Source of the DNA: Rhabdornis inornatus
Taxonomy: Eukaryota > Chordata > Aves > Passeriformes > Rhabdornithidae
Assembly (NCBI GenBank): GCA_013397075.1
Contig: VWZS01002401.1
Location: 1-64,000, forward strand
DNA: 64,000 nt
Direction: 5' to 3'
Shown here: positions 47,875 through 61,321 of the stretch, piece by piece
How positions within the stretch are numbered: position 1 is the stretch's first letter
Layout of the letters: each line of letters begins with the position of its first letter
The notes under the pieces: model-generated
The model's input: the letters and a program-made list of their open reading frames with translations, nothing else
The model's database searches: none
Told to the model about the DNA's origin: nothing
Translations under genes and position numbers: made by a program

Positions 47875-50800
47875 CAGAATGGAAAGTGTTCATATGAATT
47901 TCTCCAGTATAGAAAGTGGTAATGGAATAAGGTATTCCATCTCTGAACTTTATCACCCATGCAGAATAGAGATTAAAACTCGCAGATGGGAGGTGATGAT
48001 AAATATATTAGTTATTTAGCATAGTCTTTTTATTTGTTTAGAGACAAAAACACTTTAATTAGTGCTAGGAACCCTGCCTTGCCTCTATTGAACTTCTATT
48101 TCTCCTTCTGCCATATTTTTATTTCACCAGACTACAATTTGTTCAGATTTGTTTGTCAGCAAACCTGGTATGTCAAAAACTGCTCAGCTGAGAAGCTCAA
48201 TCTTGAAGGGCTTAAGCTATCATACAATACACATAATATTTTACTTACACACTGATAATTAAATTATTGAACTTGTATCCTACCTAACATGTTGACACAG
48301 CATTATCAGAAAAGAAAGTTCATTTTGTCTTCGCATGCAAAAGCATGAGATTGAAGACATGGCAGAGCATTTTGACTGATACAGCAAAGTTCTTATGACA
48401 TAGAAAAGAAGTGTGCGTTTTTCCTGGTTTTTTATTTTTGTTGTTGTTGTATCTTTTTTAAAAAAACTACCCAAAGTTCAGTCATTTGAGAGAATCACCA
48501 TAGAGTAATTGCCACACCAACACTATTTAGCATGTTCCTTTCTCTTTCTTTTCCTGATTGAAACTCACATCGAGTAATTACATGCAATTAAGCATATTCT
48601 TTCCAATGCTTTTCCCTTGTTTTCTTTTTTCATTTCACTACAATTACCATGAATTTCCTTTTACTAATCAGCTTGCACTTTTCAAGCAAATTTGCATGCA
48701 TTTTATGCATCAAAAGGACCAATACCTCAAAGAGGAGGATCTTTGTAGTCTGCCCTGATGGAGGGCCATTTCATCCCAATTTCATCATTTTCATCCAAAT
48801 TTGTTCTGTGCCTCATCAAGGGTCTGATAATAGGCTCTACACAGCAGAAATAGTCAAATAGCAATTTGAACTGGAGAATTTTTTTTGTTTGCTGCATGGT
48901 AGCACTTACATGAATCTTCAACTACAAAAGGGAACTTCTTAAACAACAGTATTGTAAATCAAGTAGTTGGTTCACTTGAGATAGGAACCTAATAAGAGAA
49001 AAACACGAAAAAAATATTCTCCAAAACAATTCATCCTATCATTGAACTTTTTGGCTGTTTGAGACACAGACTGGCTTTGGATGCATAAGGGGGTTTAAGA
49101 GCTACACAGGCAATGCTATGATGCAAGTAAGTCAGCAGTGATAGACATAAAGGGCAGGATCTCTGCTCTTTATCAAATCACTAGTGTTAGTATCTTCCCA
49201 GTCTCAACAAACACTCTTCAGCCTCCATTAAATAACATGGTATTGACTTCTCTCTATACCAAAGATAGAAGAAATGTGCTACAGCCTCACCTAGGGTAGT
49301 TGTAACAACTCCCATTTCTAATTTTCAGAGATGACCTGTCCAATTCCTGAGTAAAACAGAATAATAACAGCTGTTACACCAACAGAAATATATTCAGAGA
49401 CCAACAAAACTAATAAAACTTTTCTTCACAGCTTCTTCCACAGAACATCATACTTGTTTCTGGTCCTTTCTGTGAACCAGTTGCCACCAAAAACATATTG
49501 GGAAACCAGAAAGCCTGGAGAAATCCATTCCTTCATATAACTCCATGTTCATAGCACTCAAAACACCACTGAATTTTCCTTGAGCATGTAAGCATATGGT
49601 AACAATGCACTTGAAGACTATTCAAACTATTCAAACAGACTGATTCACCCTAACATCAGCAGCCCTAAGCACAGCTGAACACACCCTAGAAAAAAAAATA
49701 ACTCTCCCAGAGCTTGTTTCTATATAAAGCAGGCTGATGAACTCCATCCAGAGTGCTGCATCCAGGGGTTGTCTGGCAGTGATTTCAGCTCACCAGTTTG
49801 AATTTCTGCTGACTTGGAAAGGCAGGTTGTCATCAGAGGCTGTGACTAGACAGAAGGCAGCACTGGAATCAGCTGGGAACTCAGGTACTCACCCACTTGA
49901 GACCTCCTCACATGCTTTTTGTTTTGCTTAAAATCTAATTTTGTCACTGGTCTGAAAAGAGGAGTATTCTTGAATAATTTTTCATCTGAGAAACAGCCAC
50001 CAGTCCTGTATTATAGAAAAATATTATTATCTGCATGTGTGATGTGCCTTTGATTGCATCATGATTCTGAACAGAGAAAAATTCTATGTGTGAGGAAGAT
50101 ACCTGAGGCATGGTCCTGAGCTCACACTGTGGTTTGGTCAGTGTGAATGTATCCTCAGGGAAGCCACTGGAGTATGGCAAGGGGTCACACTCACTAGAAC
50201 AAAAGTGTTCCATCCTCGGGCATATAAGATCCAGAAAATCAAGGATTGAATCTCTTCTGTCCTAGGAAGGTCCTTGCTTGGAGTCAATCCAGTAGTGACC
50301 ATGTAACCAGTCAGAAGCAAGACATTACAATTAAAACCCACAAAACTAATAAAGTAATACTTTTGTTCTATATATAAACTCCCATGTACTGGCAACTTAA
50401 TTGAGCTGTGTTTTCTTTTGCATAGAGGCATACTAGCAGCTTGTATTATTGGGGTTAGAGTTTGCCAGGGTTTGGAAAGCTACAGCTTCAGTGGCTGAGA
50501 TAATGCATAGCTTCTACATGTGCTACAAAATAAGGTAAGTGGATTATGTTAAAAGATTCAATTGTTTTCCCCCTGTACATCCCTGGCCATTTTAATATTG
50601 GAATTTCAGTTTGGTAAGGATAAAGGGTAAAGCATGGGATGGAAGATGTGTGAAGGAATTTGGAAAAGATAAAAATTTTGTCCTGTACACAGTTAATAAA
50701 TTAGAAAGAGGTCTGGTGTTAATACATTTCAATCTTTTTTCTCAATGTGTTAAACCATCTGTTTTTGTCTAAGTATTGGTTCCCTGTCTGAAGTTAAAAT

Positions 50801-52630
50801 AATGAATAGTGGATATTCAGTGGAAGCTGAAAGTCAAGCTAAGTAATAGATGTATCCTGAAAACTCAGCAGTTAGACTACTGAAGTCAAAAGGCTCCAAT
50901 ATCTTATTTTCTATTTTAACCTAAAAAGGATAGTCTGATTATATTTCAGGTGAAAATTGAGGTCGGGATAACAATTAGAATTTTAAAAAGTAAAATGTCA
51001 GAAGTTCTGTACATGACTGGAATCAATTTAGTCCACACAGCTATGAAGAGGGTGATATCAGCAGTAATCAATTCCTAATGTTATTTTTTCCTGTGGGTAT
51101 AATGAATTATAGGAACATAAATGCTCAAAAGTGAAGTTTATGTTTGGGTTCTCCAAAATACAAACTTTTAGGGATTATAATAATGCTTGGCTTTTCCTTC
51201 TTCCTCAGAGAATTGCATTGAGTTGTAATTGTGGATTAAGGTTTGGAAAACTGAGCAGATCTTAGAAGTAAAATTTTGGTTAGCTGCTACGTGCTTACAG
51301 ACTCAGAATGACATCAGCACTGGCCAGTGCCAATATCAAGCTACAGCTGTGGTTAGTGTTGAGACTGGGGTTAGAGCTAGAGCTCAAGAATCACAGCCTC
51401 ATCTCTTTCTAGCTGGATTGCTGTGCACCCACAGATTTGGAGGTGGTTTTGTTTTGAGACGGTACAACAGTGGTTTCCTGAGTTTGACACACATAAACAA
51501 AATTACTTTTCTATGCAGATTATCCTCAGCAAGTCCTAGAGGCCTTCAAAGGTTGTGCTTGGGCTTCTCAAGTCCTTTTACCCCAAGTCCAAGTGATCCA
51601 TATGGGCCTGGCCAAGTGGCTGCCTCCATGGTTGGTGTCTCCAATTCCTCCCAGCCTTCTCCCAGAAAGGGCTTTACACAGAATCAGTATTCTCACCTTG
51701 TATTTTCCTTTGACAATTTATGCTTCTATCTTTAATCTGAAAAAATCATCAGTAACTCAAATGGGCGTAGGAAAATACATTATTTTTTCCCTGTCAACCT
51801 ATGATATCGCTGAACAGTTTTATGAGGGAAAGTTTCATTTGCCTTTCAGCCATCAGGCATTGACCAGCATTCAAGGAAGCATATCCATTCAGATGAAGAA
51901 CTGTCTTGTTTCAGTACTGAGCAGCCAAATCCATCCTTGGAGTAAAAACAATTAATATTCGTAAGGGATATACGGCAGACATTAATTTAGGCATTGTAAG
52001 AGATAAAAGTGGTGTATCTTTAGTATCCTGGCAGGACATACCAATAGATACCACTAGATTATATTCTACAGAAAACATGTAAATCTGGGGAACACAGGTT
52101 TTATTTTAAACTTATATTAAAAAAAAAAAAGGCAACTGAGTTAGTAATAGCTCTATAAAGTGCTTATCTCCACAAAGAAAAACTGCCAAAATACCCATAT
52201 CCAGCATCTTTCCTTGCCTCATTTTAGAAAGCATATGGATAGAAAAATGGCACAAATATCTATATATAATTAAGTAAAAAAAGTCCCCCCAAATGAGGGA
52301 CTGCCTTGTTTCAGAAGTACATCTTAGACCACTCATTCACCATCAATATTACTGCAAAAGCAAATACCAAAGACTGAATCTCTGACACTGAAGGCTGCAC
52401 TCTTTATGGAGCCTTGTGCTGACTCACAGTTGCCCTTTGGACAAAGGAAAACACTAGGAAACCCATATGCTGGAGCTCACTATCTCCCACGTGGGGAAGA
52501 ATGATCATATTTGGAAAAGGAAGCTGCAGTGAAGGAACATGCCATGAAACTTGCATCAAGAAACTGTTCCAGCCACTGTAACTTACAGCACCCCTGGAAC
52601 TGTGCTAAATTACCATCTGGATTTACCCTC
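47875..52630. other. AT-rich DNA, no gene seen
   Basis: About 4.8 kb. The 168-codon plus-strand frame at 51229-51735 starts at TTG rather than ATG and carries no recognisable motif. A plus-strand 120-codon frame overlaps it in another phase. Both are treated as chance. Confidence 0.55.
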
Positions 52631-52661
52631 TATTGACTTATCACAAGAAAGATCATTAAAT

Positions 52662-52667
52662 TTTATT
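52662..52667 (-). terminator. Possible poly(A) signal AATAAA
   Basis: The minus strand reads AATAATAAAATTT about 60 nt after the TAA that closes the candidate terminal exon. A TTTCTTGTG stretch 15-20 nt further on could serve as the downstream element. AATAAA is frequent by chance in this composition, so its weight depends on the exon model. Confidence 0.25.
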
Positions 52668-52727
52668 ATTTGGGCTTTTAGGGATTCTTGGTCACAATCT
52701 TAATGGCACAAACAGTGTTTTAATACT

Positions 52728-55700
52728 TACTGGGAAAGACAATAAGAAAATGACTGCTTTGTCTTCCAATGGCAAAAATTAATTTTTAAAAAGTGGAGGA
52801 AGAAGTTACATGCCCCAAAAACCAGAGAACCTTCTTGTACTTCAAAAACTGTAAAGCTGTGAGGCACAGAGAATTTCTGAATCAGGCTGACATTCATCCA
52901 CAGTATCTTGGGGTCACAGGGATAGAACTTCCAGTTATGTTTGCTGTCTGGAAAATATAAATAAAAAAGAGATCTTAGGTAAATACCATTCTGAAGCCAG
53001 CTGGCACTAAGTAGGGCACCCATATCCACCCTCAGGATTGCAGTGCAAACTCTGACCCTGTCTCCAGCAGGAAGGCATCTGCTTGTTTGGTATGAGAGCC
53101 CATATATGAGATTCCCAGACATCAAAATTATAAAGCTTTTATAGTGAAAAGTGGCATATTATACCAGCATCAATTACCTACCTTTCATTACTGCTACTGG
53201 ACCAGAAAATATCATACGTGAAGCAGCTGCATTATTGAAGTATCAAAAAAAGGGAAGAATAATAGATATATTTTCTGTAAAATGCTATAAAACACATGGC
53301 ATGACACCTAGCTCTTTTAAGCATCTTACTCATTTTTGCTTGTAATAAAGAATTTCTTACTGGATGGTGTTGAATACTGGCTGGGTGTCATTTGCAAGCC
53401 CTTTGAAGCATGGTTCTGGGCACATCAAGAGGAAGAGGGTGATCAGGGACAGTCAGCATGGATTTATCACAGGTAAATAATGCCTGAACAACCTGGCTAT
53501 GATAAAATATCTAGATCCGTGGATAAGGGTAGAAATGTGGATGTCACCTACCTTGGCTTTAGCAAGAGTTTTGACACCGTCTGCCACTACACTCTCGTAG
53601 CCCGTTGTGGTCTGTAGAGGTGAACAGTTAGATGAGTAAAAAATCTGGTTGGATGGAGGGGTTCAGGGAGCAGCAGCTAATGGCCATTTTCCACCTGGGT
53701 GGAGTAGAGTACCTGCCAGGGGTCTGTGTGTCAAAGGGGTGCCTTAGGAACTGCACTGTGACCTCTCCTGTTTTCTGTCTTCATCAACGTTCACTGAGCT
53801 CCTCCAAGGATGAGGAAGGCATTATGGAGCTCAGCAAATTGGCAGGTGACTACAAGTGAGGGACCAGCTGAAGCTGCCAATGGCAGCGTGGGCAGTGCTG
53901 CCATTCAGAAGGGTTTAGAGAAGAAGCCTGGAGAAGAGCCAGCTTCTGGAGAACTGAACAGCAGATTTTGAATACCTTTTTGAAGAGGTCCTCAAGAAGA
54001 CGGAGCCAGGCTGTTTGAAGAGCTGCCTGGCAGCAGGATGAAAGGAAACAGGTATCTGCTTCTGACGATATTAATTCTATAACACATGCTCATGTAGGAA
54101 ACATGAAAGGAATTAATCCTCAGGTTTTATTGAATGGATAAAAAACCTTTGCATGGCGTTACAATCTGTCATGCATTTCAAAATGGTGCACTCAGGGGAT
54201 TTCTGACATAGCTCCCGCAGGCCAAAGACATCCAAAGGATTAAGAAGTTTTTAAAGATTGTCTGAATGACCATTTTTCTTCTTTGTCCCCTAATCTGCGG
54301 TGCATAATGTGTGTCTCTAGCTGTGGATACAAACCACAGTTATTCTATATGTCTCACAGTGGTATAAATATCAACTTTTAGCAAAATAATTGTTTTACAT
54401 ACTCATGTTGTATTTCTGCATTATGATATTTGCAAAATCAGGAAGCATTCATCAACACACTTTCTCAGCAGAACAGATATCTATCTAAAGGGTCTGATTC
54501 CTTTTAACCTTGTCTGGTTTGGGGGGAAATAAGCTTTGGGGTCTCCAGGATTTGAATGCAAACTATTGTTTTCACTTTCAAGTTTGGGCCCTTGCTTGCT
54601 CATGTTAACTGTTTTCCAGCTGTGAAAAGGCTTTTACTTCTCTTGCCACCAAGCTGAGAGGGTCAAAATGAAAACTGGATATTAGAGAAGAAAGCAGAAT
54701 AACTTTAAAACTCAAAGACTCTATGACCACTAAGTGCAAAGAACCACTTATCTGAGATCAAGTCACAGTGGAATCAGCATCAGCAGAAGGAAAACACAAG
54801 CAAAGACTTTTTTTTTTCATTATCCACAAAGAACTGACAGCACCTTTGAGTACTTAAAGGGGCTGTAAGAGAGCTGGAGAGGGACTTTTTCCAATGGCAT
54901 TGAGTAGTAAAACACAGGGGCTGGCTTCAAACTGAAAGAGTATTGGACTATATCATACACTAGGAAGGAATTATTTACTGTGAGGCACTGGCACAGGTTT
55001 CCAGAAAAGCTGTGGATGCTCCATCCCTGGAAGTGTTCAAGGCCAGGTTGGATGGGCCCTGAAAAACCTGACCTAGTAGAAGGTGTCCCTCCTCATGGCA
55101 GGGAATTTGGAACTAGATGGTCTTAAAGGTCTCCTTGAACCCAAAGCATTCTGTGATACAATGATAATTTGGACTTTAACAACAGTTATGTGATCATAAA
55201 TGATGAGACTGGGTTAAAAAAAAATCTAGTGATTTTTGCTTACCTTCCACAACTGCAACCAGACCAACTAGGTGAAGCAAACGTTTAAATAAAGGAACAT
55301 AATGCACATTATATTTTTCAGATTTCAGAATTCTGAAACAAAAGAAGGTTTTTTTAAACAGGTTTATAAAACCTACTTCTTTGTAGAAGAAGAAGTGCAA
55401 ACAGGGCTTAAGTGGAGTAGCACGTTCATTCTGTGCAGAGAAAATTGTTCTGCCAAAGGCAAGCTTCCTAAACAGATGATTAAAACACTGCTGTAGATGA
55501 TTTATTTGTATAATACTCTTCTTTCTGTACCCTATATGCAAATTATTACAAAACTGGGAGCTATTCTATAACTAATCCAAAGCCCACAGTTACAAGGTCA
55601 CATCAATGTAGTACTGGATGCTTATAGCAAGGTGGGGAGGAAAAAGCCCTCACAGGCCATTATAAAGCAAAAGGCTAAATTTTGCTTTCAAAAAGCCAGT

Positions 55701-57172
55701 TGCATTGGGTAGGTTTTTTGATTTTCAAAGACAACAATGGCTTTTTAATTATATATCAAACCCCAAATATTATGTCCACTGCTGTTTATCCTCTGTTTTG
55801 AGTAGAATCTCTGTGTAGAGATAATGAAGGTGTTAGGAGAGACCTGGAGGTGCTCTTACTTGAGCTCCTTGTTTGGAAGAGAAACCAAAGCTCAGATATC
55901 ATGAAAAGTTTAGGGGAGGTCACAGCATGGGCTGTGACAAATGGGTGCAAAGAGCAGCCCTGCTCCCTGTCAGGATGGACAACATTCCCATTTGTGTATC
56001 CCTGCCTGGGTGCTGCTTCAGGATCCTCCAGTTAGGAAGGTAATGAAATAAATTTACTCTTAGTATTTCAGCCGTGGGTTTGTGGTTGTTCTGGCTGCCT
56101 GCAAGTAATCACACATGAACCAAGTGCTAAACTTGAGGAACATCTTTCATGCACAGAACAGTCTGGCTGTTCTGTTTTAGAACAGCTTAAAGGCCAGCTT
56201 CAGACCCATTAAAAGAAACTGATTTATGCTCTTCTGATTGCAGTCCAATTCTGCTTCTTCCTCCATTCCCTTTTCCCCACAGCAGCTGAGACTTGGATCA
56301 ATTGATATCTCCAAACCCAAGTGGACTTTATCAAATCTCTTTCTGTGATCTGTCAGGCACTTCTAATCACATTAGTGATTTTCCATCATACAACATCAGT
56401 AATTATATTATTAGACTTGGGTTGAGTTTTTTTCCCCCAATCTGATATAAAACTGCCTCTGCATATTAATACCTTTTCTATCATGAGACTTTAATGAAGC
56501 AGAATATCAATGAGATGTGATGGGTGGAAAACTGTTATATATAATATAAAAGATGTTCACATTTGGGTATAGACATGGCATTATTAGAAATTATTTCCTT
56601 ACAACGAGAAGAAGTCTCTCTCCTTTTTTTCCCTTTCATTTCCCTCGATATGGGACAATTGTAAAACTTTATTTACAATTCATATAGAGAATGATTAAAT
56701 AGCTTTCATTCTCTGAGTGTTGAACAACTCTGCAAATCACAAAGGCATTCACTTGGTAAGAAGAAATTACAGTGATATTGTCTCATCCTTGGCATCATTT
56801 GTTACTTTAAAAAACTTAAGAAAGTATGTCAAATTGTGGCAGAGACTGTAGCTTTATCTAAAATAAACTTATTAAAGAAGACAGTTTTTTTATTAGCAAG
56901 TCAGAAACCAAATGATTAAACAGCTCTCTTTCTTTCTGAATACCAAATAGAAATCAATGTACATTATACAGCAGTGGCAGCTGAGACTGCAGAAGATCCA
57001 AGGACAGTATAAAGACTGTGATTTACTGAAAATATTTCACCCAGGAAACAGCCCTAAAATTAAGTCTAGTTTGCCCACATAACCATACATTCCCTTGCTC
57101 TTTTCAATATGAATTTAGAAAACTTACTTGCATAAACTGTAAAAAGGTGGTAGTCTTGTTACAAATCTGTAA
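52728..57172 (-). CDS. Candidate 3' part of an unknown spliced gene (four exon-like segments)
   Basis: Four minus-strand segments have good splice consensus and one shared phase: 57128-57172 (45 nt, donor CAA|GTAAGT); 55244-55332 (89 nt, acceptor CTTTTGTTTCAG, donor AAG|GTAAGC); 53182-53226 (45 nt, acceptor ATAATGCAG, donor AAG|GTAGGT); and 52728-52947 (acceptor TATTTATATTTTCCAG) ending at a TAA at 52728-52730. Split codons join as AA/A, G/CT and G/AC without a stop, giving about 130 codons. An AATAAA (52662-52667, minus strand) lies about 60 nt past the stop, with T/G-rich sequence behind it. The last segment could instead splice at CCA|GTAAGT (52731). The peptide includes LFKRLLHLVGLVAVVE and WKFYPCDPKILWMNV; I recognise neither. 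No first exon or promoter was found. Decoy splice sites are common in AT-rich DNA, so this is only a candidate. Confidence 0.25.
53410..54056 (+). repeat. CR1 LINE fragment covering the RT palm
   Basis: The plus strand encodes an eroded CR1 reverse-transcriptase palm: NVDVTYLGFSKSFDTVCHYT at about 53533-53592, matching the family's DVVYLDFSKAFDTV motif. A decayed GVPQGS-like stretch follows, then RT-tail sequence near 53990-54050 (AGACGGAGCCAGGCTG). The catalytic region is broken by stops and deletions. It lies in the intron between the second and third candidate exons and in opposite orientation to them. Confidence 0.8.
54060..54840. other. AT-rich spacer between two CR1 fragments
   Basis: About 780 bases with no gene or repeat recognised. 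Confidence 0.5.
54841..55166 (+). repeat. CR1 LINE 3' fragment with intact terminus
   Basis: The fragment runs from CACCTTTGAGTACTTAAAGG through GGTTTCCAGAAAAGCTGTGG, CCATCCCTGGAAGTGTTCAA and GGCCAGGTTGGATGGGCCCT to the ATTCTGTGATACAATGATA terminus, the microsatellite-like repeat that ends CR1. Its 5' end overlaps in CR1 coordinates with the tail of the 53.4-kb fragment, so the two are separate insertions, not one split copy. Confidence 0.92.
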
Positions 57173-60100
57173 CTGTCTAACTAAAAAGCAGGCTATCCTA
57201 AGCAGGCTCTCTAGAAAGCTTTTTGAAAGATCATGTATTGCTACTCAATGGCAGGCAATATTAAAACTTTTTTATTGGTGGTCGTGACAATTGCAGCAAC
57301 AGAAAACATAACTGCAAACCACTGTGTTCCTATAACCTGCTTGCAACAGTCAAGAGAAAACATCATAAAAAGTGTGTGTTGACCAAGTGATTCACCCATA
57401 GTGGTTTCCAGCATGTTAGCTTTGTGGAAGTCTTCTTGGATAAAGTGTACAGAGAATCTGGATCTACCCATTCACATAATTAAAGGATGATTTCCATTTA
57501 ACATTACTGTGAATGCTCCTACAACATATAGTTGCACACCTGACAGCTAAAGTACTTCAATAAAACATGCAGGGGATTTGGTTTCTTTTAGTTTTTGCAG
57601 TTTTTTTTGCAAAGATTCCAAATGGGACACAGTAATCAATTTTCCTTAAACATAAATACAAGATTTTTACATAGTTTTCACAAGTTATCCTTGTTCCACT
57701 TTTTCATTTGCTGGTAGAACTGGAAAAAACAGATAAATGTGGGGCGGAGTAGCTGAAATTCGAAAAGTAAACAGAATGGCAGAGATACACCATGGAAATA
57801 AAAATATTCTGGATGATATATACTAATCACCACAAAATATTCTTTTTTAATCAGCTTATTAGAAATCATATTCATTCTATTACTCTAATTTTATTGATAT
57901 AATCAGAAATTAGTTACTGTTATTTATTAGGATATGACCTGAACAACAGAAAACAATATCACTCAGAAACCAGTGCTTTCCTGAATGGTTTGGGGAAAAG
58001 ATTCATATACATCATACAGCTAATATACCTTCCACTACACAGTATCCATGTTTGTGTGCCTAACAGATGTAAATCTTGAGAGGCCCTGGATTAAATAATT
58101 GTACCATAGGTGATAATAAGATAGGAAATATTATGCCTGTATACAGACATCAAGACAAGTTCTATACTAACTTATGGCATATAAAATTGCACCAGCTACA
58201 GTGGAGGACAGTTATAATATATCAATTTAGTTTATAGATGATGCAAAGCAGAACAAATGTTCGCCAATTCTAAGTGATAGATTTTATTGAGGTAAAATTG
58301 CAAATCCAGAAAGTATGCAAACACTCAAGAACATGCATTTGGGCTGCAAGTATTTATAGTGTGCAAAGATAAAAAGCTTGCTAAGTGTGCCCCTCCTACC
58401 TTCTCAACTTTTTAAAACAACATATTCACCATTTGGTGTCAGGTGTCCAGGCTGTGTCTGGTCTAGCTTAGGAAAAGAGATGAGGGTTTTTGTTCTAGCT
58501 CTGGCTCATGTCCATGCAGATGAACTGCTTTATTACCCAAATCAGAGTAATCACACCTGAGCTGCAGGCTGTAAAATGGCCTTGGGTGGTGGCTGAGCAT
58601 TTTTTGAGACAGTGCTTCTTGGTCTAAGCCACCTCTGCTAGGAAACATACTTTGATGTTATGGATGATTTGGGGCAGTGTCCCTAGCAGTGAGGATGACA
58701 CCTTAGAGCTCAGTTTGGTTTGAGTCTACCACAAAAGTGTACCACACACTATAAAAAGTCTGAAAGGGCAAAAGTAAACTTGTTTCCAAACAAGTGAATT
58801 TCAGGCAACAGACAGACTTTACAGCTTTGTTTTGCATCCAGGGCTTTAGCTAACTGTTTTCCTCAAAAGTTTAGTGCAATCATTGTTATGTGTCAGAGTT
58901 TATGCTACCCTTACAGCACAGGGACAATAAAATTCCTTAACTGGCTATACCAGGTCTTGTCCTCCCATGGCAGCCCACAGTAACTCCCAGTGACCCTGTG
59001 GAAACTGCATTTACATCTCACAGTGGGACAAGAGGGTTTTTATATCAAATGATAGCAGAATTCTTAGAATTTTAGGAAATCCACTGTAATTGTCAAAGGC
59101 TATCATAATTTATTACAGTAAACAGTAAAATAATTTGAAAAGGTTAGTCCCACTCCTGTGCATTAGAGACATATTATCTCTAATGTTTCTTTTGTTTTTA
59201 AGTAAAATTCTATTAATATCCAAGTATTAAAATCATGTTCTGTAGAAAAGCTGTAAATATTAAAAATACACAGTGACTGTGTCCAAAACTTTCAGATAGT
59301 TTAATCATAATAAAGAAAAAATTGGATGCATTTCTAATGAAACTTCCAAACAAAAATATGGAACCTTGATCCTTTCGGGTGAATCCTGATATTTGTTCTG
59401 CTTTCTAAAAGGGAAAAAAAAGATAATATTTTCCTTGCTTTAATTACTTATATTCCCTGTTTCCATCCTCATGTTTAACGTATGTGGACACAGGTATTAT
59501 TTTTATGTGTTTTAATCACAGTAAGAACAACATTCAGGAGATGTAGTCACAAACAGGACTGGACAGAAGGACTACTGCAACTAATTCTCAAAAGAAAATG
59601 TGTGTAATTGTTGATCTGTCTTGGCTTTGTCCTGTTCAGGATTCAAAAAAGGAAAAGAAACATTTTAATAACATTTGAGTAAATAAGAATAAAACTTGTA
59701 TGCCTGTAAGGCTCAAGGCAAGAAATAAAATAATACTGTCCAGCTCTTAACATAGCTTATTATTTAAAACACTGCCCTTTTTGTTTGTTGAGTCAACAAA
59801 AATTAATATCAATGAACTTGACATCAAGTACAACAATGTAACAAATAACATCATAATCTCAATGCATCCAGGAGCCTATGGAATAAAATTTGTTCTGTCC
59901 ATGGCTATGGCATTTGCTTTTTTTCTTGGCTCAAAAAGCGATTCATGGGTTATGCACACTGACTTTTTCAGTATTACATTGATCATTTAATACAAATGCT
60001 TCTCCTGAAAATTGGGCTGTTTTCCAAACTGTAAATTAATCTTCCAGCTTCACAATTAGAAACATCATGCTGAAGAATGAGGTAGTAGATTTACATTCAG

Positions 60101-61110
60101 CAGTTGTGTGACTCAGAGATATGATATACACTACCTTTGCCTCCTCAGCAGAAGCTGCAGGCAGTCTCCAAAAAAAATCTTTGTCCACCAGGTTTGTTAT
60201 CACTCTCCCTGAAACACCTGTAATGCTTCACATAGCAGGAAACTTGCTAACATGGGAAGTAGTTTCCTTCTTTCTGACCTGTTATAAAAACCAATGGAAT
60301 GCTTATTGATAACATCAAACTGAGAGTCTTGAAGACATATTTACTTTACTCAGGGGATTGTCACACCACAGGCAGAACCTGGTCCAACTTTCTTTTCCAC
60401 TACAGCAAATAAGTCTTGGCCAGAAACAGCTCTTCTGAAAAAGTTGGCATGTATTCATCTTCAGCCCCATTCAGTTCTGGATCTCACTATAGAAACTGCC
60501 ACCAAATGTTAATTAGAGAGAGCCTAATTCTGTAGAAGCTGCTGCCTTTGGAACATAGGCAGAACTTGACCAGTGTGTATCACTTGAACAAAAGTGGAAA
60601 ATGCTCCAAAAGCTGCATGTGAGAACCTATAATAGATGTGTGAGAACTTCCAGCTGTGCCCTCTCCATCTAGGGTGCCTTTGCCATTTTGAGTGGAGACC
60701 TGCTGCTCTTTAAAAATAATCTAGCAGCTTCCAGGTTCAACTCAGAATAGGGGAAGGGTGGTAGGAAGAATGATGAAGAGGACAGTCCTACATCCTCTGG
60801 GTCAGAGTGGGAATTTCCCAAGTCTAACTGTGAGGGTTGCAGAGATACAGGAAAATGAGGCAGATCTCAGAATAAGTTGCTGGTAGGGAATTTTTTTTCC
60901 TATTTCTCCTCACCTGGGAGACCAATATTTCCAGACCCAAGGCTATTAAGTAGAAGCTGAAGGAAACTCTTGCCGAGCTGGGCTGATCTGGGAAAATGCA
61001 GCAGAATTGCCTACTTTTCACAACCAGGTATGCTTCTGACATCTGTTTCAAACAAACCACTGCAAATGCTTATGCTGAGGAGAAAACTGCAAACCAAACC
61101 AGCTGTCAGC
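55340..61110. other. AT-rich DNA, no confirmed gene
   Basis: About 5.8 kb. Apart from the candidate exon at 57128-57172 and an exon-like segment at 60914-60987, I see only short chance frames and no interspersed repeat. Confidence 0.5.
60914..60987 (-). other. Exon-like segment, unlinked
   Basis: A 74-nt minus-strand segment is bounded by a pyrimidine-rich acceptor (TGCTGCATTTTCCCAG) and a strong donor (CCCAG|GTGAGG). Two of three frames are open; one gives a hydrophobic stretch, SFSFYLIALGLEILVSQ. Neither frame joins directly in phase to the candidate exon at 57128-57172, so a missing exon would be needed if they belong together. It may be a decoy. Confidence 0.15.
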
Positions 61111-61115
61111 TAATC

Positions 61116-61208
61116 TGAGCAACCTGACCTAGGTGAAGATGCCCCTGCTCATTGCAGGTGAGTTGGAACTAGGTCACCTTTAAAAGTCCCTTCCAACCCG
61201 GAAATATT
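61116..61208 (+). repeat. CR1 LINE 3' terminus
   Basis: GAGCAACCTGACCTAGGTGA, GTTGGAACTAGGTCACCTTT and AAAAGTCCCTTCCAACCC match the last 90 bases of CR1. Confidence 0.85.
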
Positions 61209-61321
61209 AATTACTTTAAAAGTATGTGGTAGATGGTTTAAGTACATTGAACTTAGACTGTGACTGCTCACATATTCTCTAGACAGATATTCAGTATGCA
61301 TTTCCTGATAACTATGTTATT

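Noticed and set aside
51229..51735. 168-codon plus-strand open frame
   Set aside because: It begins at TTG, has no recognisable domain or splice context, and overlaps another open frame in a different phase.
57241..57471. 76-codon minus-strand frame with an AG/GT-bounded core
   Set aside because: The acceptor lacks a pyrimidine tract, and it does not join in phase with the neighbouring candidate exon.
57680..57725. Possible terminal exon on the minus strand after a good acceptor (TCTGTTTTTTCCAG)
   Set aside because: All three frames reach a stop within about 45 bases, and no downstream poly(A) signal or in-phase partner exon was found.
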